From Ctena decussata (Eukaryota > Mollusca > Bivalvia > Lucinida > Lucinidae), in the NCBI GenBank assembly GCA_963989385.1, contig OZ022501.1, positions 3,296,001 to 3,360,000 of the forward strand: a stretch of DNA of 64,000 bases, in the 5' to 3' direction. Position numbers and translations under genes: made by a program. Numbering within the stretch: position 1 is the first letter of the stretch; every line of letters starts with the position of its first letter. This document shows positions 54,988-64,000 of the stretch, in pieces. A model generated the notes under the pieces. The model had not been told where the DNA came from. It did no database searches and was given only the letters and a program-made list of their open reading frames with translations.

Positions 54988-55245
54988 AGGCGGAATAGTG
55001 ATTGGGACCCCACACCTGTACATTGTATTTTTACCATTTTGTGAAATCGAAAGTAGGTCATTTTAGTTGCCAACTAAAATGACCCAACTTAGTTTTTAAA
55101 CCCTTTTTATTAGAAACTCAAGGATGTTTTTGTGTGTTTGAAGTTGGCTAATCACGGTCATTTACAATTACGAAACTACAGTGAGAAGCTTGCAGCGATA
55201 CCTCATGATAAAATTTGTTCTTGCTGATAGAGCGATGGGGCCTTT
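54988..55245. repeat. Dispersed module R1, right part
   Basis: ACCTGTACATTGTATTTTTA, GTGAAATCGAAAGTAGGT, GAAGCTTGCAGCGATA and GATAGAGCGATGGGGCC match 19160-19430 in order. Confidence 0.55.
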
Positions 55246-56785
55246 CAGACTCCACTGCTGAAGGATTGCGTTGTTGGAATACTTTGGACAGATACGTCAT
55301 AAAGCATCTGTCCGTCAGAATAAACTTACATCGCAGCTTCACGTGTGCGAATATTCCAACAGTTTCTGTCTTAAATCGGGATGATATATATTTTGTCTAC
55401 GCCCATGGGCGTAGAAATCTTGGGAATTGCTTTTACTTCGGAAGCATTTTAGAAAAGGTCATGACTTGTTGAACGTTATTTTCTATTGACTGGTTATCAT
55501 TGATATTTTGCGCATGTTTGATCAGGTCCGCAAGTACCAGAAAAGAATCGACATTGAGACGGTCTAGTAGTATCACTAATTGCCAAACATTTTAAGGTGA
55601 CCAAACATGCCAGTTAATTGAATTAGGGTAATTACATGCCAACATGAGCTTATAAATGCCAACCAGAAATCTACTAGATTAAACCTAGAATGTGCGATAA
55701 GACCGAGGTGAAGAATCCAATGACATCACAAGTTATTGTGTGTTAAGCGTAGACCCAAACAATTTTTTTAAAAGCTGATGCTTGTGGTTATTATCATCAG
55801 TATTTCATTTCACCACCGCCAGTCATGATTTATAGTTCTGCAACATGTCAAGTTCCGACTTGTACAGACTTGGTATTGTTAAACAGATTTCATTCATAAA
55901 AGGCATTCGATACCATCTCCTCGCACCGGACTAATCCATAAATGGGGTTGCTGGAGCGAGTTTCATATTAGAAACAAGTTACAACGAAGTCAACCTGTTT
56001 TAAACTTTGATGATTTCTCTATAGAAGCATTTTCGTTCTGTCGCTGTCTATCTATTTAAAAAGTTACTCCTTGTTTTGTCCGTCCGTCCTTTATCTAACC
56101 TTCTGTGAGATTGACAGATTGATAAGAAATGGCTGTGCAATGGAACCCTACCTACGGTGGATCTCGAGCTCGGGAGACTGCTAGATCAGCAGACACAGCG
56201 CTTAATCCACCGAGCTTCCGGGCTCTCCATTTTGCACATGCATGTACATGTATAGCTCAGCACACGGTTATTGCAAAGAATCTGACAAGAAGGCAAGCGC
56301 AGTCTGTCCTGGTGTTTTTGCTTGTTTGGCATGCTAACGCGACTGCTTATCTCCACAACCACTACATTTAATAAATTATATTTGTGTACCGAAATAGCAA
56401 TGTAATTCAGCGTTTTATAATGTTAATGCAACTACGAGGAAAGACTTTAAATTCCGTATCAATCTAAGCATAGTTTGATCAGATTTCATTTTTTGTAAAT
56501 GTGGTGGTTTAGAAGAGCAACTTACGGAAACGGATCATGTGTCGAATATTGTGGATGACTCGTCATCATAAACTGCATTAAAAGTATATGCAAAATAATT
56601 AAGGTTGAATAACATTCCTAGCTTTTGAAAAGATTAAGCACATTCACGAATTTTTGGATTTTGAGTATGTGGCGAGGGTGGAGGTAGTGCTCAGCATGGT
56701 TACTGCCATTTAAGTATGTCAAGTCTCGGTTTAAAACTGAGTGGACTGTCAAGAATACTTTGACTCATCAATTTCTGATCATTGC
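55246..56785. other. Mostly featureless non-coding DNA; 20-bp perfect palindrome at 55396
   Basis: TCTACGCCCATGGGCGTAGA (55396-55415) is a perfect palindrome, its centre being an NcoI-type CCATGG. A CCGTCCGTCC word at 56080 hints at a worn tandem-core element. No gene recognised; the 80-codon frame at 56129-56371 has no motif. Confidence 0.35.
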
Positions 56786-56789
56786 CTAT

Positions 56790-57000
56790 AGGAGCCCCAG
56801 TAAATCAGTGGGTTAAGCGCTGGCCTGCTGATCCGGGTTCGAGCCCTACTTAAGGTGGGAATCTTTCCTTCCGTATGTTGTAAACGGGGTTCTGTTGCAT
56901 TCAGCCATTCATCATCACCCGCCCATTGTCCTGATCTGACTGAAATACTGTTGAAACGGACGTAAAGTTGCAAGTCATCCATCCATCCATCCATCCATCA
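56790..57000 (+). mobile_element. tRNA-derived SINE with (CATC)n tail
   Basis: Head CAGTGGGTTAAGCGCTGG (box A-like) and GATCCGGGTTCGAGCCC (box B), then a body with TGAAATACTGTTGAAACGG and GACGTAAAGTTGC, ending in CATCCATCCATCCATCC. The body motif is of the kind seen in mollusc SINEs. Confidence 0.65.
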
Positions 57001-57029
57001 TTGCCAACTTTTTAAACTGAAAAAATGTC

Positions 57030-57325
57030 CGTAGATTTTACGGTAGAATACCTGGCAACCAGCTGCCAGTCCGTTTCTCGTTATTTTTACGGGCGTCTGC
57101 CTGTAGAACATCTTTTTGAAGTTTCGATATGGTAGAGTTATGTTAACTGACTGTTCTCGAAAAGACATTTATAGTGCTGAAGGGCTAAATGACCAAACCA
57201 AAACCTCTCTTATTCTACATATTCTGCGTGATGATTCCGCCAATGTTTACGGGCGCCCGTAAAAATAACGGGAAATGGACTGGCAGCTGGTTGCCAGGTA
57301 TATATTCTTCTGTAAAAACTCTGTA
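57030..57325. mobile_element. ~290-bp MITE with CCTGGCAACCAGCTGCCAGT termini
   Basis: 57051-57098 is mirrored by 57250-57298 over nearly 50 bp (GTTATTTTTACGGGCG and its inverse CGCCCGTAAAAATAAC). Weaker pairing extends outward through GTAGATTTTACGGTAGAAT and its counterpart. The terminal block is itself palindromic (CTGGCA...TGCCAG). No coding capacity. Confidence 0.7.
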
Positions 57326-57611
57326 AAAAGTATGGCTTTAATATAATTCTAACATGCAGTTACTAAAGCAGGGGTCCAGATATGTTGGATTTTTATGACA
57401 CTTTTGGGATAATGTTTCTTAATTCTCAGCAAAAACACATGTCGTGATCCCTCACTAGATGCCTTGTTGACGAAGTTCTAATGGATACTAGCAACATCTG
57501 TTGCTTAGGAGTATAATAAATATCCTCCATCATTTTCTCTACTTCACCCCATTAAAAAGGGAGACACTGACAGAGTTTCTCCTCCTGAAAATATACCCAT
57601 TACCCCAGTAA

Positions 57612-58113
57612 CTACGAGGCAGATGATACCTCTGCACTTCTTGTGTCAAGATTGCTCCCTAAGTCAGTGGTACTTTTATCCAGGCCACTGCTTGCAGTAG
57701 TTGATAGTTTGTTCTGAGTTCGGGCACGAGTTTCCTGTCTTGCATGTCTTTTCTTGCTGACTATGAAGTACACTCCCATGTTCAAGACTCCTCCGATATT
57801 TGTGAACTTTGTAACCACGTGTAGCAAAACCACAGGAACATTCCCGTAAAGTTCCCATGCTCCGTAGATACCAGCCACGCACCACTGAATAAAGAAGGCA
57901 GCAACAAACATAGACATAGATTTTGCTGCTCGCAGTGATGTTTTCTTGTTTGGCATATCTTGACCGAGATTACTGCGGATCTGCCTGACTTCAGAACGTA
58001 TTTTCAGCCAAGACGATAGATATAAGCTGATGTTCATGATGAGTATTACCAGCAAAGGTATGGTGAAGGTCCAAACATACGCTGCCCATCCTTTTACACC
58101 GTCAGTATAACAG
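57612..58113 (-). CDS. Seven-transmembrane receptor B, exon 2 (C-terminal half)
   Basis: Encodes residues 172-338 of the receptor begun at 63910. The acceptor GTTTTTAG ends at 58114; the split codon becomes Phe and the frame continues C-Y-T-D-G, placing Cys173 exactly where receptor A has Cys176. TM5 (about 185-205) contains IPLLVILIMN, TM6 (about 238-262) FFIQW, and TM7 (about 268-292) NIGGVLNMGVYFIV followed by SKKR. The tail is Ser/Thr-rich with NKLSTTASSG. It ends at TAG (57612-57614). Exons sum to 1017 nt, exactly 339 codons. The basic loop between TM5 and TM6 (KIRSEVRQIRSNLGQ) is the probable G-protein contact. Confidence 0.8.
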
Positions 58114-58929
58114 CTAAAAACGGAAAAGAAAAGAAAGAAATTTGAAATTGATGATATTTATGACATCTTTATATCTTTCGAGTATATCGGTTGCGTATCT
58201 ATATTTAATATTTTTTCTGCGTATGTCTAATTGTTAAGCCTACTAAGCGATTATCACTGTTATGGTATTTTACGCAAATACAAGTCATTTTCGTTCAGTT
58301 AGCCTTCAAAAATGATGGTGGAAAGAAAGTAAAATGTTTGTACAATCATTCTCAAATTAAAGGACATCCTCAACTTTAAGGTCGAACATTTTACTCAGAT
58401 CAAATCTATGTTAAAGTTACATTGAGAATCACAGTTTTCGCATGATCCTACCGACAGTATATATAGAGCTGTATTGAAAAATAAAAATAAGAATTCCGAC
58501 ATGAAATATAAGGTTGTCCTTTAATTTAAGGAATGATTGTGAGCCTGGGCTCTTGATATTGTTCAAAATGCAAAGAAGTGACCGGCCGGCATTGAGATTC
58601 TCTTTAGCAAGGGGTGGAAATGACCTATATTCTTTACTAAATTACACTGTTGCGACGACGCAAAGACAAGAGGAGCTTTAGAAGGCTCTACCGGACTTTC
58701 CAATTCGTTCTGTCAGTCTTGACAGATGATCAGACACACACACACTCACATAAGTACATGTAGTGTATAGTGCAGAAACAAAATGTGAAATAATGTTTCC
58801 TTTGAACTCTCTACTGGTGTCAAGCTTGCCATTAGCTAAAATCTAAATTAATTTTGTCAAGATTTTTCCTTTGTGTGAATTATAAGCCTGTTAATTGTTT
58901 GTGCCTCGATTGATTAAGACAACTGACAT

Positions 58930-59890
58930 GAGCAACAATTACTTCAGGAAGATTTGGATAAACTGGCCCGTTGGGAAGATGCATGGCTCATGAAGTTTAA
59001 TGTTGCTAAATGTCACACCATGAGGATGACTAAGCATCCCCCTTCCAAGCCGATCATTCATAACTATGTTCTGCACAACCAAGTTTTGGAGAACGTTCCT
59101 TCTGCCAAATACTTGGGAGTCACGATCACTGATGACCTCGAATGGGGTCAACATATTAACAACATCACTAGCAAAGCCACAAAGACTCTTGGTTTCCTTC
59201 GCCGAAACCTGGCTTTTGCTCCTAAGGATATTAAGGCTGCTGCATACAAAGCTGTGGTCCGGCCCCAATTAGAGTACGCGGCACCTGTTTGGACCCCCCA
59301 TCATCAGACTGAGATTGGTAGAATAGAGAAAGTACAGAGGACTGCTTCACGCTGGACCTGCAGACGCTGGCGCAACCAGAGCCATGTAAGCGACATGCTA
59401 GAGGAACTTGAATGGCCAGATCTGCAGGAACGGCGGCAACAGGCTTCTCTATCTCTGTTCTACAAAATTCATAATAACCAGGCAATAGTTAATAAGGATA
59501 AGTATCTGTCTGAGTCCGGTAGAGGGAAGATGAGAACAAGATCCCACCCCTTTCAGTATCACCGTCCAGTTGCTTATTCTGACGGTTTGAAACATTCCTT
59601 CTTCCCCAGGTCAATTGCAGCTTGGAATGGGCTTACAACTGAAGCTGTCTCTGCGGAGACAGTTGAGGAGTTTAAGTCCAAAATAGTGTAAACCTCGGGT
59701 TGGGCAGGGATAGAGCATGTAATGCCTATCCCTGAGGACTTCTTGTAAATAGTTTTAACTCTGTGTGGCCTTGTCATAGGTAAATACTATTTTTTTTTTT
59801 TTTTCTTTTTTTTTTTTTTGGAAACTTATGCGCCACACCCCGCGCCTGCCATCATGGTCAGTTACTGACCGAGAGCAGTATCGAGAGAAA
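58930..59890 (+). pseudogene. 5'-truncated LINE (CR1/L2/Jockey group) with open C-terminal frame
   Basis: 58954-59691 is open for 245 codons and encodes the part after the RT catalytic core: ARWEDAWLMKFNVAKCHTMR, KYLGVTITDDLEWGQHI, RPQLEYAAPVW, RIEKVQRTASRW and a C-terminal SIAAWNGLTTEAV. This C-terminal region is shared with the LINE at 29456-30799 but is a different lineage. The 3' UTR (59692-59890) includes a T-rich tract (59790-59818), a block CTGACCGAGAGCAG and a GAAA microsatellite end. The absence of stops suggests a recent insertion. It lies antisense in the intron of receptor B. The polymerase itself is missing, so it cannot move on its own. Confidence 0.8.
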
Positions 59891-59898
59891 GAAAGAAA

Positions 59899-60122
59899 GA
59901 GCCACGGCACGAGAAAACAAACTAAATGGTTGTGCGCCCTGCATAGACTCAGATCAGCCTTGGTATCCGCCCAGTCGGATCAGAGTCTTCGCTTTGCGCT
60001 TAAAGGATAGTCAAGAGTCTAAGCTAGCTCAATAAGGACAGCGAAGGTGGGCGGATGCCCATCTGATCTGAGTCCGCGCTCGGCGCACAGCCACTTTGTT
60101 GGCTTTCTAGTGTCCCGGCTCA
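59899..60122. mobile_element. ~235-bp hairpin element, copy 4
   Basis: GAGCCACGGCACGAGAAAAC at the left and CTTTCTAGTGTCCCGGCTCA at the right. It joins the LINE's GAAA tail directly. Confidence 0.75.
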
Positions 60123-60239
60123 AATTTCAAAGCTGATTTAGAAAATGCATACGTATGTGATGCATACTTGATGGTTACTTACATGATGCATAATCATGCA
60201 TACTTCTGGTGTGTTTTGGCCGCTTCTCTATGGCCTCTA

Positions 60240-60535
60240 GCAGTTTGGTCATCTGAATAGCTACCCATTCTGCTTTCTGGTTTGTTTTGTAATTTTAAAT
60301 TCAAAATAGGTAAAAATAGATGTTGCTGCTTATTTTAATTGGTATAGCTGAATGATCACCTGTCTGGAAAGATCTGCTCATTCGGTTTACCGGGCTTGTC
60401 TTTCGTGAGCTTTTGTCAAAATTTGTGTGTGTGTGTGTGTGTATGTGTGTGTTTGTTTTTTCCCTTTTGGATTTAAAGCTGGATATGGGTTTTGATAATA
60501 TTTATTCCAGGTCATTGGATATCTTTTTATTTTTT
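60240..60535 (+). repeat. Penelope-like tail, subfamily 2, with (GT)n
   Basis: GAATAGCTACCCATTCTGC, GCTTGTCTTTCGTGAGCTTT and a GT repeat (60424-60450) lead to TTGGATATCTTTTTATTTTT at the terminus. Plus orientation. Confidence 0.5.
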
Positions 60536-60540
60536 ATTTT

Positions 60541-60812
60541 ACCCCGCCACATGTTAGTGGCGGGATATTGTGTTTTCGCGCTGGCTGTCCGCGTGTTCGT
60601 CCATCCGTCGAACACACGTCTGTCCGTCCGTCCGTGAGCACTTTGTTTCCGATCGATAACTTGAGTATCTATTAAGGGATTTTCTTCAAACTTGGCATGT
60701 GCATTGATTTTGAGAAGTTCTCGGTTGGGATAGATAATGGGCAGATTTCGATGTCTTCTGATGGAGTTATTGCCTTCGGTTTGCAGTGGCGGGGTATTAC
60801 TCAGTCGTTTAC
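60541..60812 (-). mobile_element. Short tandem-core-type element with GTGGCGGG hairpin
   Basis: CCCCGCCAC-ATGTTA-GTGGCGGG at 60542-60564 forms the stem-loop, followed by CCGTCCGTCCGTGAGC (60616) and one unit with TTTCCGATCGATAACTTGAG. The right end is GCAGTGGCGGGGTATTACTC. Same plan as the elements at 1, 12055 and 20160. Confidence 0.6.
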
Positions 60813-62019
60813 GATGCTTTTATAAAAAAAAATAAAGTTTTCTACCCAGTTCCAAACAGGGTATACATCTGAGTCAATTCGGGCCTATACTAACGTCTGT
60901 GGTAGTAATTCTTGAGTTCCACAAAATTAACAAATTATACTTGCACAAATACTGGAAACCTTTTCCTTCAGACCTTTAAGTTTTTCTGCTGGGTTCCTTT
61001 GTATTAGACAGAACCCAATGTCGAATCATAAGGCAGGACCCAGTTGCTATGCTCATGTTTAAGAAAAACAGATTACATTTCACAAATATGCAATGATGAA
61101 TTGATAGCAGAATGCCTTTTCTGCACAAAATTCAATTGTTTCGTAGCTTTATATATCGTCTTTAAAGCAAACTATGTGGTGTTGATTTAAGTCATCTTTA
61201 AAGCATTGTACATGATATGCTAAAATGGCAAAGAAGACCTGGACGATAGAAGGACATATTAAATTGGGCTTTAAGATTTTAATTTTATAACTACACAAAC
61301 AAAACAGACCATTGAAAACATTTTTTATGAGTGGCAAACATTTCAAACCATAAAATTGCTGTTTCATTTCTTGTTCCAAAAAGATACATAAAAAGTATGA
61401 GTAAAGACAACATGGTGTCATAGACAAGGGTATAGAAATACCGCTATTTGTTCGATGCACGTTCAATATAGAGTAGACATACACTTTAAAGAATATAGCT
61501 ATTAAAACATAGTTATGTGCTTAAAATTTTCAGACGACACTTAATTAAAATTCGAGACATTTTTATTTGTACAAAAATAGCAATATGCAATAAGACTGAG
61601 TTTGACCTTATGAATTTTCAACATATATGTAAGTGAGCCACAGAATAGTAAAATGCTCTCAGAGGGGGCGGGAGTCAATTCAGCTGAAAGAACTAATTAC
61701 ATATCGTCATATTAACAGAAGATGCTCTCATTTCTAGAAACCAGCAGGTCATGAAAGAGGAATACATATGAATAATCACTCATGGTAAGTTTTGTGCCAA
61801 GTGTGTGTCTCATTGTCAGAAAACTTTTCAAATACGTGACTGTTCGAAACTAGGTACCATTCGAAACTATGTAGACAACTGTATCAGTCTTAATTTGTCT
61901 AGGCTAATTTGCTTTCACTTTGCTGTGTGCGGACTTAACTGAACAGAAACAGACTCAACTAAACCGTGTCTGCTATTTTCGTTTCTGTGATGTGTAGGCC
62001 TTCCTTCAGAATTTATTTT
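60813..62019. other. Intronic, no feature recognised
   Basis: AT-rich sequence with only chance frames (for example 61149-61484 minus). Nothing supportable. Confidence 0.35.
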
Positions 62020-62240
62020 AGCCGCGACGCGAGAAAACCAACAAAGTGGTTGTGCACCCAGCGCAGACTCAGATCCCAGTCTGATCAGGGTCTTCGTTGT
62101 CCGCATGGAGGTAGCTTAGACACTAAGCTACCCTTTAAGCGCCCTGCAATGACTCTCGTCAGACTGGGCGGATTCCCAGGCTGATCTGAGTCTGCGCTGA
62201 GCGCTCAACCACTTTGTTGGTTTTCTCGCGTCGCGGCTCA
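62020..62240. mobile_element. ~235-bp hairpin element, copy 5
   Basis: AGCCGCGACGCGAGAAAACC at the left and TTTTCTCGCGTCGCGGCTCA at the right. One arm is shortened by about 15 bp near 62070. Confidence 0.8.
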
Positions 62241-63081
62241 ATTTTTATTGCTTATTTCGACTCTGTCTTTTAACATCTGCAGACATCATTAAAATCAGTT
62301 ACGGCAAGATGCTTGGATTCTTAGCTTTGAATTTTTTTATCTTTAACATAAGGTAGTAAGATTATCGAGCTAAGACTGCATTCACGTTTCATAAAGACGT
62401 ACATTCTGGTTATAACCAGTTGAGTTTTGTATATCCGAGACGCCCACGTGCCAGCATTGCAGGAATTCAAATAATTCATATAATTTTCTCTTAATTTCAT
62501 TGTTGCACAAAAACCGTAAAACCCAACGTCCAAACAACGTAACTCTTACATCATCATGACGTCAAAGACGTTATTCAAACAACGCTGCAAAGTTATAACG
62601 TTACTGCGTCCTTGCCCTGACATATTCGTTGGCACATGCCATATTTATTCTAAGTCAGCTTGGGAGTTGTTAAATAAGAAATACAATACCTTAGACAAGA
62701 GGGAGTAATTGCTGATATCTGCAGAGATTTTTCTTAATTCAATTTAAAAACTCATGTTCTAGCCTATCCTCTGAATCGCTTCGTCTCGGCACTCGGCGGC
62801 ATCCTCCATCCCACTCCCGCCTCTTACTGATTCCCGATCCCCCGCTCTCCAATAAAAACTATTAAAACACTTCATCTAATTTGCATATAACACTTTCATA
62901 CAGTAAGGCTGAGCGTTTGGGCAGATGGCCGCTCGCCACTAAATGCTTTTCCTTGTAACTGATTTGAAGTTTCTGCAAATAGTTTCATGCTTTTCTATGT
63001 ACCCGAGCCATGTTAATTGGTTAACCTACATTTAATTGCTGTACATTCTAAAAATGATATTGTTTATACAAAATTAATAAA
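62241..63081. other. Intronic; AACGT-rich cluster at 62525-62600
   Basis: CAACGTCCAAACAACGTAAC, GACGTCAAAGACGTTATTC and GTTATAACGTTA cluster here, resembling the words at 3690-3880. No gene seen. Confidence 0.3.
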
Positions 63082-63320
63082 TGAGCCGCGACACGACAAA
63101 ACCAACAAAGTGTTTGTTCGCCCAGCGCAGACTCAGATCAGCCTGGTCATCCGCTCAGTCTGATTAGAGTCTTCGCTGCCCCTTTGGAGGTAGCTTAGAC
63201 CCTACGCTAACTTTTAAGCGCAGAGCCAAGAGTTTGTCAGAATGGGCGAATGCCCAGACTGATCCTGAGTCTGTGCTGGGCGCACAGCCACTTTGTCGGT
63301 TTTCTCGTTTCGTGGCTCAT
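63082..63320. mobile_element. ~235-bp hairpin element, copy 6
   Basis: ATGAGCCGCGACACGACAAA at the left and TTTCTCGTTTCGTGGCTCAT at the right. It lies only about 75 bp inside the donor site of receptor B exon 1. Confidence 0.8.
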
Positions 63321-63395
63321 ATATATCATCAATTATGCCTATTATGCTGCATCTTATATACATGAAGAGCTCTGGCAAATGGTAAAAATTCTTAC

Positions 63396-63910
63396 AAAAT
63401 TCCATTGGGTCCCAGCATCCCTAGACACAGTACCACTACAGATGCGACAAGAGGCAATCCAAAGGTCACAAGAAGAAGTATCCAATCGTATCGTCCAAAA
63501 CCTGGCCTTTTATTAAAGTACATCAGGGCGAAAATGTTGATGGCTATGATTGCAACAAGAACATTCTGCGCTGAAACGGAAGCTGACAAAATGAAACCAT
63601 AAAAATAGCACAGTTCTCTGGGATACACATGATTTTTAGATATCGTCACATGGACATGATCAGATCCATGTGATAAATTGAACAGTCCGTCACATATTGC
63701 AAGATAAACAACAAAACGGTCACATTTTGTCCAGGAATAAAAGGAACTGCCAGTGTGTCTTCTGAAAGAAACGATAATCGTCACAGAAGCGCAGAGCAAA
63801 CTAACGATGATACAAACTATTGTAGGTATGTGGAGAACGTAGAACATCCCATCATTAATGCCATATACTGGAAGGTCATAACCGTCGATGAGAACAGACT
63901 TGTTTTCCAT
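63396..63910 (-). CDS. Seven-transmembrane receptor B, exon 1 (start codon to TM4)
   Basis: Encodes residues 1-171 of a 338-aa protein. I chose the ATG at 63910 (GAGACAATGG) because the same context and the following motif DGYDLPVYG (residues 9-17) occur in receptor A; an in-frame extension upstream has no ATG in this window. TM1 is about 25-49, TM2 about 64-86 after WTKCDRFVVYLAICDG, TM3 about 102-130 preceded by Cys101, and TM4 about 142-165. The exon ends in phase 2 at GTAAGA. About half the residues are identical to receptor A in TM2 and TM3, so the two are duplicates about 41 kb apart in the same orientation. Surface receptor; ligand unknown. Confidence 0.8.
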
Positions 63911-64000
63911 TGTCTCAAATGAGCACTCAAAACGCTTACCGATGAACACGGATTCTAGAAAGAGAGAATTATATAAGCTCTGAAATGATAACGGCCGTGA
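63911..64000 (-). other. 5' side of receptor B
   Basis: Presumed 5' UTR. CTCTGAAATGAT (63977-63990) also occurs upstream of receptor A as ATCTGAAATGAT (22059-22070), a short conserved upstream block. Confidence 0.35.

Larger units (their letters stand above)
58114..63395 (-). other. Intron of receptor B (5282 bp)
   Basis: Donor GTAAGA (63390-63395) and acceptor TTTTTAG (to 58114) on the minus strand, phase 2 like receptor A. It contains a LINE (58930-59890), hairpin elements at 59899, 62020 and 63082, a retroelement tail and a small tandem-core element. Confidence 0.75.

Noticed and set aside
63911..63949. Longer N-terminus for receptor B (13 extra codons)
   Set aside because: The extension starts at a GTG rather than an ATG and is not conserved in receptor A, whose start aligns with the ATG at 63910.

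Overview
The window is eukaryotic, AT-rich and mostly made of transposable elements. Introns with GT/AG boundaries, Pol III boxes, LINE, Ngaro and Penelope-like retroelements, and several hairpin and tandem-core repeat families point to an invertebrate. I infer a bivalve mollusc from the style of the repeats (hairpin elements of about 235 bp, tandem-core elements with a (GGAC)n run and a terminal stem-loop). No species can be named from the sequence alone.

Only two intact protein genes can be supported. Both are on the minus strand and are paralogous seven-transmembrane receptors of two coding exons: receptor A (exon 1 21499-22022, exon 2 19647-20118, 331 aa) and receptor B (exon 1 63396-63910, exon 2 57612-58113, 338 aa). 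They share start context, N-terminus, a phase-2 intron at the same codon, paired extracellular cysteines, and TM5 to TM7 signatures. TM6/TM7 recall the cAMP-receptor-like (class E/GPR157-type) 7TM proteins. Their introns are filled with repeats (a 147-bp tandem array in A; a LINE and three hairpin elements in B).

Layout. 1-2720: two inverted copies of a tandem-core element. 2721-4310: SINE-like tRNA heads and a hairpin element. 4311-15440: one tandem-core element interrupted by at least four insertions: a 627-bp insert with a tRNA-like gene, a 5.47-kb terminal-inverted-repeat (TIR) element that itself carries a MITE, a retroelement tail, and a second tandem-core element. 15441-19640: further repeats, including a 2-kb inverted-repeat element. 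19647-22022: receptor A. 22.5-23.7 kb: retroelement tails and a hairpin. 23.7-29.3 kb: mostly single-copy-looking non-coding DNA with no recognised gene. 29.3-31.8 kb: a Penelope-like fragment split by a LINE. 31.9-36.3 kb: mixed repeats. 36.3-43.2 kb: stacked degenerate copies of the Penelope-like element on both strands. 43.9-45.0 kb: a MITE and a 21-bp palindromic minisatellite. 45.7-47.5 kb: the best copy of the Penelope-like reverse transcriptase, frameshifted and with an altered catalytic box. 47850-54987: a nearly full-length but dead Ngaro (DIRS-order) retrotransposon with gag, RT/RNase H, tyrosine recombinase, SGNH hydrolase and A1-B1A2B2 split direct repeats. 55-57.5 kb: a repeat flank, SINE and MITE. 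57612-63910: receptor B and its repeat-filled intron.

The receptors are probably the only functional coding content. The rest records successive transposition, and the nesting gives a relative order for many events. All alignments were made by eye; family names for the transposons are inferences from motifs and architecture.
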